Of a stretch of 64,000 bases of DNA, positions 12,236 to 22,300 are shown in pieces (the first letter of the stretch is position 1; each line of letters begins with the position of its first letter). The DNA comes from Apricaphanius iberus (taxonomy: Eukaryota; Chordata; Actinopteri; Cyprinodontiformes; Aphaniidae). The notes under the pieces are model-generated. The model searched no databases, was not told the origin of the DNA, and saw only the letters and a program-made list of their open reading frames with translations. The stretch spans positions 60,038 through 124,037 of the forward strand of contig JAPXFQ010002105.1 in the NCBI GenBank assembly GCA_028564705.1, in the 5' to 3' direction. The position numbers and the translations under genes are program-made.

Positions 12236-12492
12236 TATATATATTCTTTTACTCCTCTTCTAAATTGACTTGCATTAAACTGCATTTTTCAAATATTAAA
12301 ATACTTTTAAAAATACTATTCATGCCTGTGATGTTTATTTGATTGTCTTCCTGCAAAAGACACCCATATTTAAATAATTATGCTTTTATGGGGCAAAAAT
12401 TGTTGAACCTTTAAAAATGCCATTAATCAAGATTTATTAATTACAAAACCTCTAATTAGATTTTTTTTATTGAGGCCACCCCTAGTTTTTAA

Positions 12493-14370
12493 ATTACATT
12501 TCAGCTCAAACTTACAGCCTTGACAGATTTAAAGTTTTAATCTAATCTTTTAATTTAATAATACATTTTAAGTATTCTCTTAACTTTACAACATGTTTCT
12601 ACTGACTCCAAGTACTAAAATTTGTGTCTCCAAGTTATCATGAATCCAATCGATTAGTTGTACAAGCTTTTATTTAAAAATCATTGGAGAAGGGAAAATA
12701 TAGAAAGACGTTCAGAAAGTGATCAGCTGATCAGGTAAAATAATTATTAATGCTTTATAATGGAAACTCAAACCAGAAAGAAGTAGAAGAAACCAGAATT
12801 CTACCTAAAACTAAAATAACTATTCAATTATGAGCTCCAGTGTACTTAAAAAAGTCTACCATACTAAAACAACTAAAGGTTGATAAAGGCAAGACTATCT
12901 TCACTCTAGGAGCTGCAGAGTGTTTCTTTTTTTTAAACAAAACAAAAACACCCACACATGTAAACCAAGCAGAATACATCAACTTGAAAACAAGAAAACA
13001 CTGATGCCTCATGTTAAAAGAAAAATCCCCATGAACAGGAAACATGACTCAGAAGACGACAACACACACACACCAGTAGGCGAGCAGGATTTTGGTTTCA
13101 TATTAGCCAGGTTAATGTTATGGTATGACCCATCCAGTTCCTGATGATTTATCTAATAGAAAGACTTGGACACTAGAATGGCTTTAGATCATGCTTTAGA
13201 CTTAAGACATTTTCAGATAGACATTCTGGAAAACTTCGGGACAACTCCATGAGTTCTTTAACCAGACTTATCTTTTCAAATACACCACTTTTTACCAGAA
13301 AATTGCCTTTAGGCTGCTTTCATACAGCAAGAAATGTACCGGAGGATCCTGATGAATCCTCTGGGTGGAGGTGGGGGTGGCGGGGAATACGAGGGATACA
13401 ACGTAACCAGTGCAATGGGCGTACATACAATTTCTCCCAAAAAAAGTAATTTCAAGGGGTGCTGACAAAACAGCAAAACTCCTCACATTGCTTGTATTTT
13501 GTGTGCAATCTTGCACACGTAAGCTTAAAAGACGAAGCTGAACGGAAAATGGAAGCAAAATGAAAGGAGTGTGAAGCAGCCTTTGATGTACAGCTGTCTC
13601 TTGCTGTAAGGCGGTTGACCCTTGTTGTTTCACAGACTTTTTAAATGCAATTTTAATTGCTTTCTTTACAGGGTACTAATGCATTGTGTTCTGCGTCTTG
13701 ATTAATTGGAGACAATTGTCAATCTCCTCAGTGTCGTGTCTCCTACACTTCTCATCTTCTTGTCCAGAAGAAAAGAAAACAGCACTGCCCATGACTTTGT
13801 TCCTCGCTTGGAAAAAGAGACCTGCTCCAAGAAATTGAGTGGGGGAAACAACGCACCTGAGCAGGCGCAAACAAAGAAACAGTGTCATATTAGTACCTTC
13901 ATGTTTTAAAATCTAGGAAGGTTTGAGCTTTGAGAGTATTTAAACTAGTGAGAAATGTTATGGTTTGTCTGAGAAAAGTATTTAAAGTGTGTGGCGAGGG
14001 GTGTTACAGCCTTAAAACACATTTGCAAAAAAAATAAATACTACTTTGCAGATTTCGCCTCTCGCAGGTTATTTTTAGAACCTTACCCCACAAGAATAAT
14101 AATAATTTTAATGATGTGCATCTTCCTCAGGATTATTTCTAACCCTGCAATAAATGAGGGATATGTGTACATATTATCAGTGAGTGTGCTCACAGCTTTC
14201 CCTGCACCCCCTCCTAACGACACTCCAGCTTTTATGGAACATTACCGGACATTCTGAAAGCAACCACCCTACCACTCTTGTTACTAGGTCTTTAACCGCA
14301 AAATCACTGGTAAAGGTTATCCGGACAAAGTCTGGAAGGTGTTTTAAGACTCAAAAGTGAAAGACGAAGT
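12493..14370. other. No recognised gene or repeat
   Basis: AT-rich spacer. Short ORFs at 13292-13633 and 13676-13888 lack homology I recognise and lack splice support. Confidence 0.4.
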
Positions 14371-14375
14371 TCGGA

Positions 14376-15540
14376 AAATTCAATTCAATTCAATTCAGTT
14401 TATTTATATAGCGCCATTTCACAACAGATGTCATCTCAAGGCACTTTACAAAAAGAGTTATTACAATACAATGTTAGTGTAGAAATTACAGAACCACAGA
14501 AGATTGCGTCGTGGAATTCTCAGCAATCCCTCATACTGAGCAAGCATGCAGCGACAGTGGGAAGGAAAAACTCCCTTTTAACAGGAAGAAACCTCCGGCA
14601 GAACCAGGCTCAGCACAAGCGGTTATCTGCCGCGACCGTCTGTGGCTTGGAGAATACACAACAGAGACACAGAAAGAGCAAAAGAACCGATGCACAAGTT
14701 TGTTGCAGGACGTGGAGAATTTTCCGTCACTGCAATGCCATCTTAGTCAGGGTCGTCAAGCAGGGCTAATCCGGAGCACCTACTATAATAGAAAACAGGT
14801 TAGTGCTTGAATTGACAGCACATCATGCAGTTGGGGAGAAGTAGGAGAGAAAGTAGGAACAGACCCTAATAATGTCCTCCAACAGCCTAGCCTAAAGCAG
14901 CATAGCTACTAACATTAACCTGTCTCCTAGCTACTAGGAGACCTGGCTACCAGCACTCTGTCTGAGTCCTCCTGACCCGTGACGTGTAGGCCGGACGCCC
15001 CCTCATGCCGGGCTTCCGAGTCGGGTTGTTTGAGAAGAGCCCAAAGTGGGTGAAACTCCATCTAAGGCAATACCGCACAGACCGATAGTCGACAACTATC
15101 TTAAGGAAAAATAGACAGAACTGAGAGACAGAGTTGAAGAGGGCGAGAAACGTTTAAGAGATAAAGGGTGGGTCCGCACAGTCTGCCGGGGATTCAACCC
15201 GGCAGTAATGGGCGCCGCACTGTGCGGAGGATCCCCTTGAGGGACCTCTCTCCGGCGCTGCTGCCCCTTGGGGCACATTTCTTCCGCGGCGGTAAGCCGC
15301 ACGGCTCCGGATCTTTACCTGGCTTACATTAATCTATCTCTACCTAGCTACTCTACCTCTTCCTATCTCTTCCTAACTTTTGACACTCTCCTCTACTAAC
15401 ATTAACCTATCTCTTCCTATCTACCTGTCTGACCTGACTCTAACTACCTATAAACATATCTCTAACTGTAAGCTTTGTCAAAGAGGAAAGTTTTTAGCCT
15501 AGTTTTAAAGATAGACAGTTTTTCATGACCTGTCTGAAAG
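14376..15540 (-). mobile_element. L2/Maui-like LINE tail and 3' region, with inserted block
   Basis: A short (AATTC)n run leads into TTTATTTATATAGCGCC and ATGTCATCTCAAGGCACTTT. This is the reverse complement of the tail typical of fish L2/Maui LINEs (minus-strand element). The phrases AACAGGAAGAAACCTCC and, at 15480-15515, AGTTTTTAGCCTAGTTTTAA are further L2 landmarks. Between about 14880 and 15470 they are separated by pyrimidine-rich CTATCT/CTAGCT text and a GC-rich block that do not belong to the L2 pattern I know. Confidence 0.55.
15165..15320. other. GC-rich block with compound perfect hairpin
   Basis: Positions 15173-15182 pair perfectly with 15219-15228 (10 bp). Directly inside, 15183-15190 pair with 15198-15205 (8 bp) around a 7-base loop. 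On the minus strand the inner hairpin is CCCGG-type stem with loop TTGAATC, the layout of a tRNA T-arm or pol III B-box. No matching A-box or acceptor stem could be placed. The block is far more GC-rich than anything within several kb. Confidence 0.5.
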
Positions 15541-16490
15541 GGGCTTTAGTATGGCGGTGATGAGGTAATGGGGGGAGGGATTCCCCAGATGCCTAGTTTT
15601 TTGTTGTTCTTTTTTATCACTTCATGTACAGTGAGGACTTTGAGCATTGTTTTTATTTTAAATAATTTCAATGTTCCCAGTGAATTTATGCATTTAGAAA
15701 ACAATGCTATTTTACGGATTCTGAAATAGTCAAAATACAACATACCGCTATCATTTTACACACAACTGTACATATTGAACACAAGCTCACATATAAAGAA
15801 TAAACATCAATTTTCTAACATGGTCAACTTTTAACTGAACCCAGAACATCAAGGGAAATGGAAATTCAGTATTCAGATAAAAGGTATTGAGTGGGGTTCA
15901 ATGTTCAGCACCTATTCCACTCAGATGGCTTTGGTGTTTCCCAATATCAAACTCCAGGGCTTTAGGACCTACACATGATAAAGTGTAAAATGTAATTTTT
16001 TTTCATATGAGATAGGTGGGATAGTCTTCCAAATATTTACTGACAGTAAAATATCCCTGTTATTGATAACTTCTACCATTATAAAATGCACCTAGTGAAT
16101 ATAACATGTCAGAATAGAGCAAAGTCTTTACCAATCAAAGAATACTGTTAAATCTTCCAAGCAGTAAGCCACTGTCTCCCCTAAGACTACTTTCTACAGG
16201 ACAGACTGTCACTATGTTTCCAGCACTGACTCAGTAATGGGTACATAATGAAGATGTATGGGAACTGTGGAACCATTCATCCAATAAATCAGAGTGTGTA
16301 ATTTATACTTCAGTCTTCATTGCAACACTCTAAACAAGAAAGCCTTGCCGTCTACAGGGACTCAAACCTTCATTTAGTCCAACTTAAATTTCTTATTATA
16401 GGCTTCCAAGGTATCTAAACTAGAAAATTTACACCTTGCCAGACTGTAGAGTACAATCCAAAATATAAATCTCTTCGATTTTTTTTTACA
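15541..16490. other. No recognised gene or repeat
   Basis: AT-rich spacer without supported features. Confidence 0.35.
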
Positions 16491-16494
16491 TTTC

Positions 16495-16760
16495 CTGTCA
16501 AGCACTGACTGTAAATCTGTAGGATGATCCATAACTCATGACCATTGGTTGAGGGTTAAAATGAAGGACAGGTAAATTGAGAGCTTAGCTTTTTGGTTAA
16601 TTTCTTGTTTCATCACAGAAGATTGGAGCAGCGCCCGCCATTACTGGAGACAAAGCTCTAATCAGTCTTTCCGTCTCCTGTTCCATTCTACACGTAAACA
16701 AGACACCTACATACTTAAACTCAAGAGACTGAACACCAACTAACCACAGATTTCTTATAA
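16495..16760 (-). mobile_element. Decayed LINE fragment, same family as 1690-2320
   Basis: It shares with 1690-2320 the ordered landmarks CATAACTCATGACCATTGGT, AGAGCTTAGCTTTT, TTCTTGTTTCATCACAGAAG and CATACTTAAACTC. All are relics of an RT C-terminus on the minus strand. No open frame remains. Confidence 0.45.
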
Positions 16761-17159
16761 ATCACACGGAACAGAATAAGGACTAAGGTGGCTGACAAAT
16801 CCCAAATCTGTCATGTAAACTTCAACATTTATTAAAAAATCTTCTCTGCTCTGACTTTGCCCTGATTCTTGACAGCAAGTCAGAAGGCAATCTAGGATAC
16901 ACAACTATTGCAAGAATGTAAAGAAATACTATACATTACTAATAATACCAGGATTAATAACTTCTGATATTTTGTAGGTATATAGCAACATGAAAATGCC
17001 TCAAAACTGCAACACAGATATAGTAAGCGTTTTCACTGTGCCGACACATTAGGGTCGGATTGTCTTACAAATGTGCAATGGCATTCCACAAATATTGCAG
17101 CATTCATGCCGGCAAGATTGACAGCAATAAGACCGCAATATTGTCGCAGTGCTGGTGTT

Positions 17160-17560
17160 AAGAATGAAGATCACATCTTCAAAAACAGATCTTCGTCCAT
17201 CATCTGTTGGGGTAGCAGCCTCAGAGCCAGGGACTTAAAACGGCTCAATAACCTGATGAAGAAAGCTGGTTCTGTTCTACGGACAATTATGGAACAACTG
17301 GAGAAAATGAGGCAAAGAAAGATTTTTCATAAAATGAAAAAAATTAACCCTGAGCAACCCATGAGACTACCCCACAGCAACAGAATGTCTTCAGTTGGAG
17401 GCTTCTTCAGTTTCGCTGCAACACAGACCGCAACAGGAAATCCTTACTCGCCATTATGATCTACAACAACTCCTTGAACAATTAATTAGTTATGAGCTAC
17501 AACAACATTTAATTTCCCTCTGGGATCAATAAAGTATTTTTGAATTGAATTTTGAATTGC
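17160..17560 (+). mobile_element. Rex/CR1-like LINE, 3' end
   Basis: The translation SSIICWGSSLRARDLKRLNN LMKKAGSV matches the C-terminus of the LINE at 49420-51247 almost residue for residue. The 3' tail CCCTCTGGGATCAATAAAGT and a short TTGAATTGAATT run end the element. It is a 5'-truncated copy. Confidence 0.75.
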
Positions 17561-18277
17561 TGCAACAGAGGATGATGTCATGATAATGTGTTGAATGTGC
17601 GCTGTGCCCCAGCAAACAGTATGTAAAATGTAAGTAAACATGGGGAGTTAATTTAGCATTTGTAAGCTGTATCAGCTGAGATGGCAAACTAGAGCGATAA
17701 AGTGTTCCAGGAGCTTCTGGCCTTTAGAGCTGAAGACTCTGATGACTAGCTGGTTATCTTTAGCCAACAGCTGAACCAGAGCTAAAGAGCTGAAGGGAAT
17801 TTAAATAAGCTTTATTGACAAACTAAACCAAAGGTTTCAGCCACTAATATTATAAAGTGTCATAAAATGTTTAAAAGATGAAAAAGCATCAAGATAAGCC
17901 TTTTAATTTAAATTACTAACATAATTTAAAAAATATGTATAATATAATGGTTAATAATATTACTTTTCTTTGTATTAACTGATGTTACACATGTCTCTTT
18001 ATTTGTCTGTCTTACAAATTTAGTCATGATATAAAGAAATGTTTGAAAAATGTATTAATTTAATTCTTAATTTAAATTACTTCATTCAAGAATAACAAAA
18101 TGACTGGGGAGGCCCTTAAAATATACATTTTACATTTTGTGATGTTTATCAATATAATTATCGATATCTATCAATATGACCTTTCCTTTATCGATATGCT
18201 CTTTTTCTATATCGTCCATCCCTAATTGCAATTCAAAGGGCCCAATTTATCAAAATTCCAAATAAGGATGGCAGTAC
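17561..18277. other. No recognised gene
   Basis: AT-rich spacer. Near 18130-18210 the text ATCGATATCTATCAATATG and ATCGTCCATCCCTAATTG resembles the right end of a hAT MITE whose left end I could not place. Confidence 0.35.
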
Positions 18278-18370
18278 TAAAGGCCAGTGTATGCTTTTCC
18301 TTTCTGACAGAGACGGACTGACGCAAAGCCATTATCCGTCGATGCAAGGGCTCTCAGTCACCTACACAAG

Positions 18371-18525
18371 TGTTATGTAAATGCCTCAGGTGGGCATAAG
18401 ACGACTCGGACACAGGTCACTTCCTAAGCACTCCACGTTTATTCGGCTTCACATCCATGTGTGTCTCTTACATTATAGTTCCCCTGGAACCTATACCCTT
18501 GAACTATAGTTCCGCTTACATAACA
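18371..18525 (-). repeat. Gypsy 3' LTR
   Basis: 155 bp long. In element orientation it starts TGTTATGTAAGCGG and contains a polyadenylation signal (CGAATAAACG). It differs from the other LTR at four visible positions (about 2.6%). The purine tract AAGGGGGTAGG lies immediately inside. Confidence 0.93.
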
Positions 18526-18687
18526 CCTACCCCCTTAAGTAAGTACCCGCTTCTTAAGTGAATAATCTTTGACTTACACTTCAACAGTAACATTACTCTC
18601 ATAACTTGAACATCTCTTTTTTCTTTCAAATAATCCAACATGAACAACTCATTACTCTCATAACTTGAGCAGCTCACTTTTTTTTTT

Positions 18688-20040
18688 TTACAAGTCCAGA
18701 CGTGTAGCTGGTCGCGAAACTCTTCCTGACGCATTGACATAATGTGTGTTGGTTCGGTTATCGCTACTTGTATGTGTATATTTGTCAGTAGAACTCTTGT
18801 CTGTGTTCTTTGTGTCTGTAGCAGAAGGTATTTCCAACTGAGTGTTGTGTACTGTACGCATGTCTGCTCTGTTCCTTCTGATCTGTCCTTGATCTGTGTT
18901 GGTGATGTAAGATCTAGGTGTTTCTGCACTCTGAACCACCACACCGTACTTTCTTGCTCCTGGTAACCAGATCTGCTGGCCTGGTGAATACGGCCGCAAC
19001 GGGCGTGCTCTGTGGCGCGCATTGTACTTCTGCCGTTGTTTATCCTTGGTTTTGTTCTCTCGCAACCTGACTCCTGCAATCTTGGGCCAGCGAGGTTGCA
19101 GCAAAGCTGGGAGTTGTGGTACAGTCGTGCGAAGCTGCCTCTCCATGAGGAGCTGAGAAGGAGAATATCCGCACTCCAAAGGTGTCGCTCTGTAGGCCAT
19201 CAATGCGTGCAGCTTATCCTCTCCTCCTTTCCACAAGTTCTTGATGGTAGCAACCACATGTTCCGCTTCTCCATTAGCCTGTGGGTATGCAGGGCTACTT
19301 GTGACGTGTGAAAACCCAAACTCTCTGGAGAAGTCCTTGAATGAGTCACTGCTATACTGAGGACCATTTTCCGACACTACAGTCTCTGTAACTCCATGAC
19401 GACTGAAGACGTTCTTCAGCGCAGCAATGACTGTCCTCGCTGTAGCAACATTAAGGTGTGCCACCTAAATGTACGTCGTTGTTGCACAGAGAGCAGCGGC
19501 TCTCTCTCCGCTGCTTTGTGCTGTGAGCATGTGTTACAGTTCTCCACCAGCATGTTGATGTGCACGGAGATCCCTGGCCACCACACAGATTGTCGTACTC
19601 TTCCCCTCCATTTCACAATGCCCTGATGACCTTTGTGGATCTGTGTGAGGATCTCTTTCCTCATGCTGAATGGGATCACAATCCTTTGTCCTCTCAGCAG
19701 TAGCTCTCCGGCCAGCGTGAGGTTTTCTCTCTCTGTGTTGTACATTGCCAGATGAAAGAGTATGCTTTTCAGGCCATCCCGTCTTGCAGAATTGAATCAG
19801 TTGTGCACACACAGGGTCGGATCTCTGTTGCTCTTGGATCCCCCTGAGTCTTTTCTCTGTTGCTGGTAAACTCTGAGTAACTGAATCCACAAACACTTTG
19901 ACTTCCGCCTCTCTTTCTATCTCCTCTTCAGTGAGATTGTGCTTAATTGGTGCTCGTGACAATGTGTCTGTGCATGTGCCTGGGAAAAGTTTGATAACCG
20001 CAATGTCAAACCTGAACTTCATGAGTCTGAATCTCAGCAC
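18688..20040 (-). pseudogene. Gypsy integrase region, frameshifted
   Basis: The reading frame shifts at least twice. The zinc-binding HHCC part is visible (HKGHQGIVKWRGRV ... CNTC near 19600). The catalytic core then continues from 19464 with HGVTETVVSENGPQYSS and SPAYPQANGEAEHVV. The second catalytic Asp is replaced by Glu (SENGPQ instead of the usual DNGPQ). The segment carrying the first Asp appears to be deleted at the frame break near 19470. A C-terminal tail with SPGQQIWLPG follows. Confidence 0.85.
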
Positions 20041-21243
20041 TCATGGATGAAGCTCATCCAAGGCTTTGGTGCTCAGTAGCGGCACTAGAAGCTTATGGTC
20101 TATCTGTAACTTGAACCTTAGTCCTTGAAGGTAAGGAGCCAACCTCTCGTAAGCCCATGTTGCTGCTAAGGCCTCCTTTTCTATTTGGGCATAGTGCTTT
20201 TCTGCCTCGGTCAGTCCTCTTGAGATATAAACAACAAGCCTCCAGGTCTCATCTGGTTGTTTTTGAGTGAGGACTCCGCCCAGCCCAAACGATGAACCAT
20301 CTGCTGCTACACATGTCTCTGCTGTGACTGAATATGGGGCTAAGACTCTGGGCGAGCTTAGTTCAGCTTTGAGTCTCTGAAACGCTTCTTTTTGTGGCGT
20401 CCCCCAAAACCACTCGTTCTTCTCACTCAGAAGATCCTTGATGGGACGTGTGTATGAGGCAAGGTGGGGTAGAAACTTGCCCAAGTAGTTCGCCATGCCT
20501 ATAACTCTTCTCACGTCCTCGACTCCCGTTGGCTCTGGCATCTCAATGATCGCTTTCACTTTGTCCGGATCTGGCGTTCCTCCGTCTGTAGAGATCCGAT
20601 GACCAACAAAGATAATAATATCCTTGGAAAACTCACACTTATCGTTCAGCGTCAGACCAACCTCCCTTAGTCTTTTCAGGACCTGATGCAGTCTGGCATC
20701 CTGTTTTATTTTTTCTGGTTGTGCGTTTGGCGCAACAAGCATGCCCGCACACCAAGGTGTATGTTGAGTTACTTTTGAAATCACCCCCATGTCCTCCATA
20801 CATGTCAGTTCTGCCTTCACTTTGTCTGTCAGTGGCAGTGGGACTCTTCGTGGGGTAGATAGGGCATATGGGACTGCACCTGACTCTAGCTCAATTGTGT
20901 ATGGCTCTTTCAGGTTGCCCAACCCAGAAAACACTGTCGGGTATAGAGCTTTAAAGTCTCTTTTGGACGTCTCAATCCCCTGAATCCGCTTGATCAGATT
21001 TAAAGCTTTTATTGCCGGAAGACCCAGCAACGGTTTGGCCAAACCCTCAACCACATAAATGTTCTGTCTTGTTTTGTGTCCTTTTAACTGTAGCTCACAT
21101 TTAAAGCATCCTTGTGTTTCCAGTCTCTGTTGATTTGGTCCATACAGCACCTTTCGTGGCACCTGCAGGCTTCCGTATGTCTTCTTGTCATACATGTTGA
21201 TTGGTATTGCAGTGACACCTGCACCTGTATCCAGTATGAAAAC
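20041..21243 (-). pseudogene. Gypsy pol: protease, part RT, RNase H
   Basis: The protease motif DTGAGVTAIP is read just upstream of 21195 (Asp codon near 21231). The frame continues through a short pre-RT region (GLGNLKEPYTIELESGAVPY) into the RT start and then jumps directly into the segment after the catalytic core. The YxDD box and its flanks are missing, as shown by the join near 20700. RNase H follows (CVAADGSSFGLGGVL, HYAQIEKEALA). The enzyme could not have functioned. Confidence 0.85.
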
Positions 21244-21302
21244 ACAATTCTTTATTTAACTTCAACTTTTCCATCCATTCTTCTGTGTTCTGTGAGCCCA
21301 TT

Positions 21303-21578
21303 TCACCCAGGAAGGAACGCTCTCGTGACCGCGTCATTTGACTTTTTCTGTTCCGCCGTAAGTTGTAACACGTTCAATATTTCTTCTGCGTCGTCACCCG
21401 CAGCGTACATGAATGCGTTCACCTGGAACTCCTGTGACTGCTGGTCCAGTTTTGTCGCTATTCTGTAGAGCTCGAACCGCTTCATCCACCGCGGCCACTC
21501 AGTTGGGTTAACAAAGTCGAACTTGCCCGGTGTCGACAACTGCGGCGCTGCGGCAGTCACTCTCTCCTCGACGCTCAT
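21303..21578 (-). pseudogene. Gypsy gag N-terminal remnant
   Basis: The 91-residue frame contains PTEWPRWMKRFELYRIATKL and FMYAAGDDAEEILNVL, typical of the gag of this fish Gypsy group. It is cut short. Most of the capsid and the zinc-knuckle region are absent before the protease starts near 21240. Confidence 0.75.
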
Positions 21579-21630
21579 CTTGTCACTTTACAGTCTTAAC
21601 TTTTCCATTTCAATTTCACTTCTGACACCA

Positions 21631-21785
21631 TGTTATCTAAATGCCTCAGGTGGGCATAAGACGACTCAGACACAGGTCACTTCCTAAGTACTCCACGTTT
21701 ATTCGGCTTCACATCCATGTGTGTCTCTTACATTATAGTTCCCCTGGAACCTATACCCTTGAACTATAGTTCCGCTTACACAACA
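21631..21785 (-). repeat. Gypsy 5' LTR
   Basis: 155 bp long, the same length as the partner LTR, with TG..CA borders. The primer-binding-site candidate directly follows at 21630 and below on the minus strand. Confidence 0.93.
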
Positions 21786-22300
21786 AAAAGGACGGACGTA
21801 GTCAAGCCCCATTTTTTAATTAACCGTCTCCGTCAACAGAGAGTGTATGCCTGTGATTGGTCAGCTTAGCAACAGCCAGAAATCGCTTCACCAAAACTGG
21901 GCTCTATCGTTATTGTAATCAGTAGTTAAACCAGCATTTGGGCACTACATGCTATAAATTAAATAGATCATTTATCTAATCTGGTCTTTTGGCGATTTTG
22001 AACAGAAGGAAGTGTAGGAAAAGAACAATAAAGGCTGTTGTGTTTTTTTGTTTTGTTTTTAGAGCTGCACTTCAGTTAAAAAGCTTTACAGCTTAAAAAC
22101 TTTCTGTCGTCCATTGCTCCATTGAGGGGAAATGTGTTCACAGGCTGAAGGAAAAAACAGAAACTAAGCTGCAATGGTAGGCAGAAGCCGACATGAAAAA
22201 TTTAGCACCCCCTGCTGCCCTGGTCGAGAATTGCTTTGCAAAAGAAAAATCAATGGAGAGTAGAGAGAAAGAAATGGAGAACCGTAAACAAGAAACGACA

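Larger units (their letters stand above)
10189..12484. mobile_element. hAT-like non-autonomous element with exact 8-bp duplication
   Basis: It starts TAGGGGTGG (10189) and ends CCACCCCTA (12484). It is flanked by identical GTTTTTAA at 10181-10188 and 12485-12492. Terminal TAGGGGTG and an 8-bp duplication are hAT hallmarks. The interior has the GCGTTAATTGCGAT phrase of fish hAT MITEs. About 1.2 kb of its 2.3 kb is a nested Tc1/mariner element (11021-12235). No hAT transposase ORF is present. Confidence 0.75.
18371..21785 (-). mobile_element. Ty3/Gypsy LTR retrotransposon, defective
   Basis: Two 155-bp LTRs bound a minus-strand gag-pol with protease, RNase H and integrase segments. Flanking 5-mers are ACAAG (18366-18370) and AAAAG (21786-21790), probably one duplication with a later substitution. 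A purine-rich tract abuts the 3' LTR and a primer-binding-site candidate (TGGTGTCAGAAGTG, minus strand) abuts the 5' LTR. The total length is only 3.4 kb because gag and the RT core are internally deleted. Confidence 0.92.
18281..22300. mobile_element. Harbinger-like MITE, copy 1, inverted and split by Gypsy
   Basis: The segment 18281-18370 continues at 21786 as if uninterrupted when compared with the reverse complement of 29560-30210. Landmarks such as ATTATCCGTC, GAGAGTGTATGC, TGATTGGTCAG, CACTACATGC and CCCCTGCTG keep their order. A TAA precedes its left end. The Gypsy element sits inside at a homologous CTAC(G)CAAGGACG site. The right end near 22300 is eroded. Confidence 0.7.

Noticed and set aside
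13292..13633. 113-codon minus-strand ORF
   Set aside because: Codon content looks random, there are no splice signals and no known domain.
15165..15230. Functional tRNA gene
   Set aside because: Only a T-arm-like hairpin is visible. No A box, anticodon arm or acceptor stem could be drawn.
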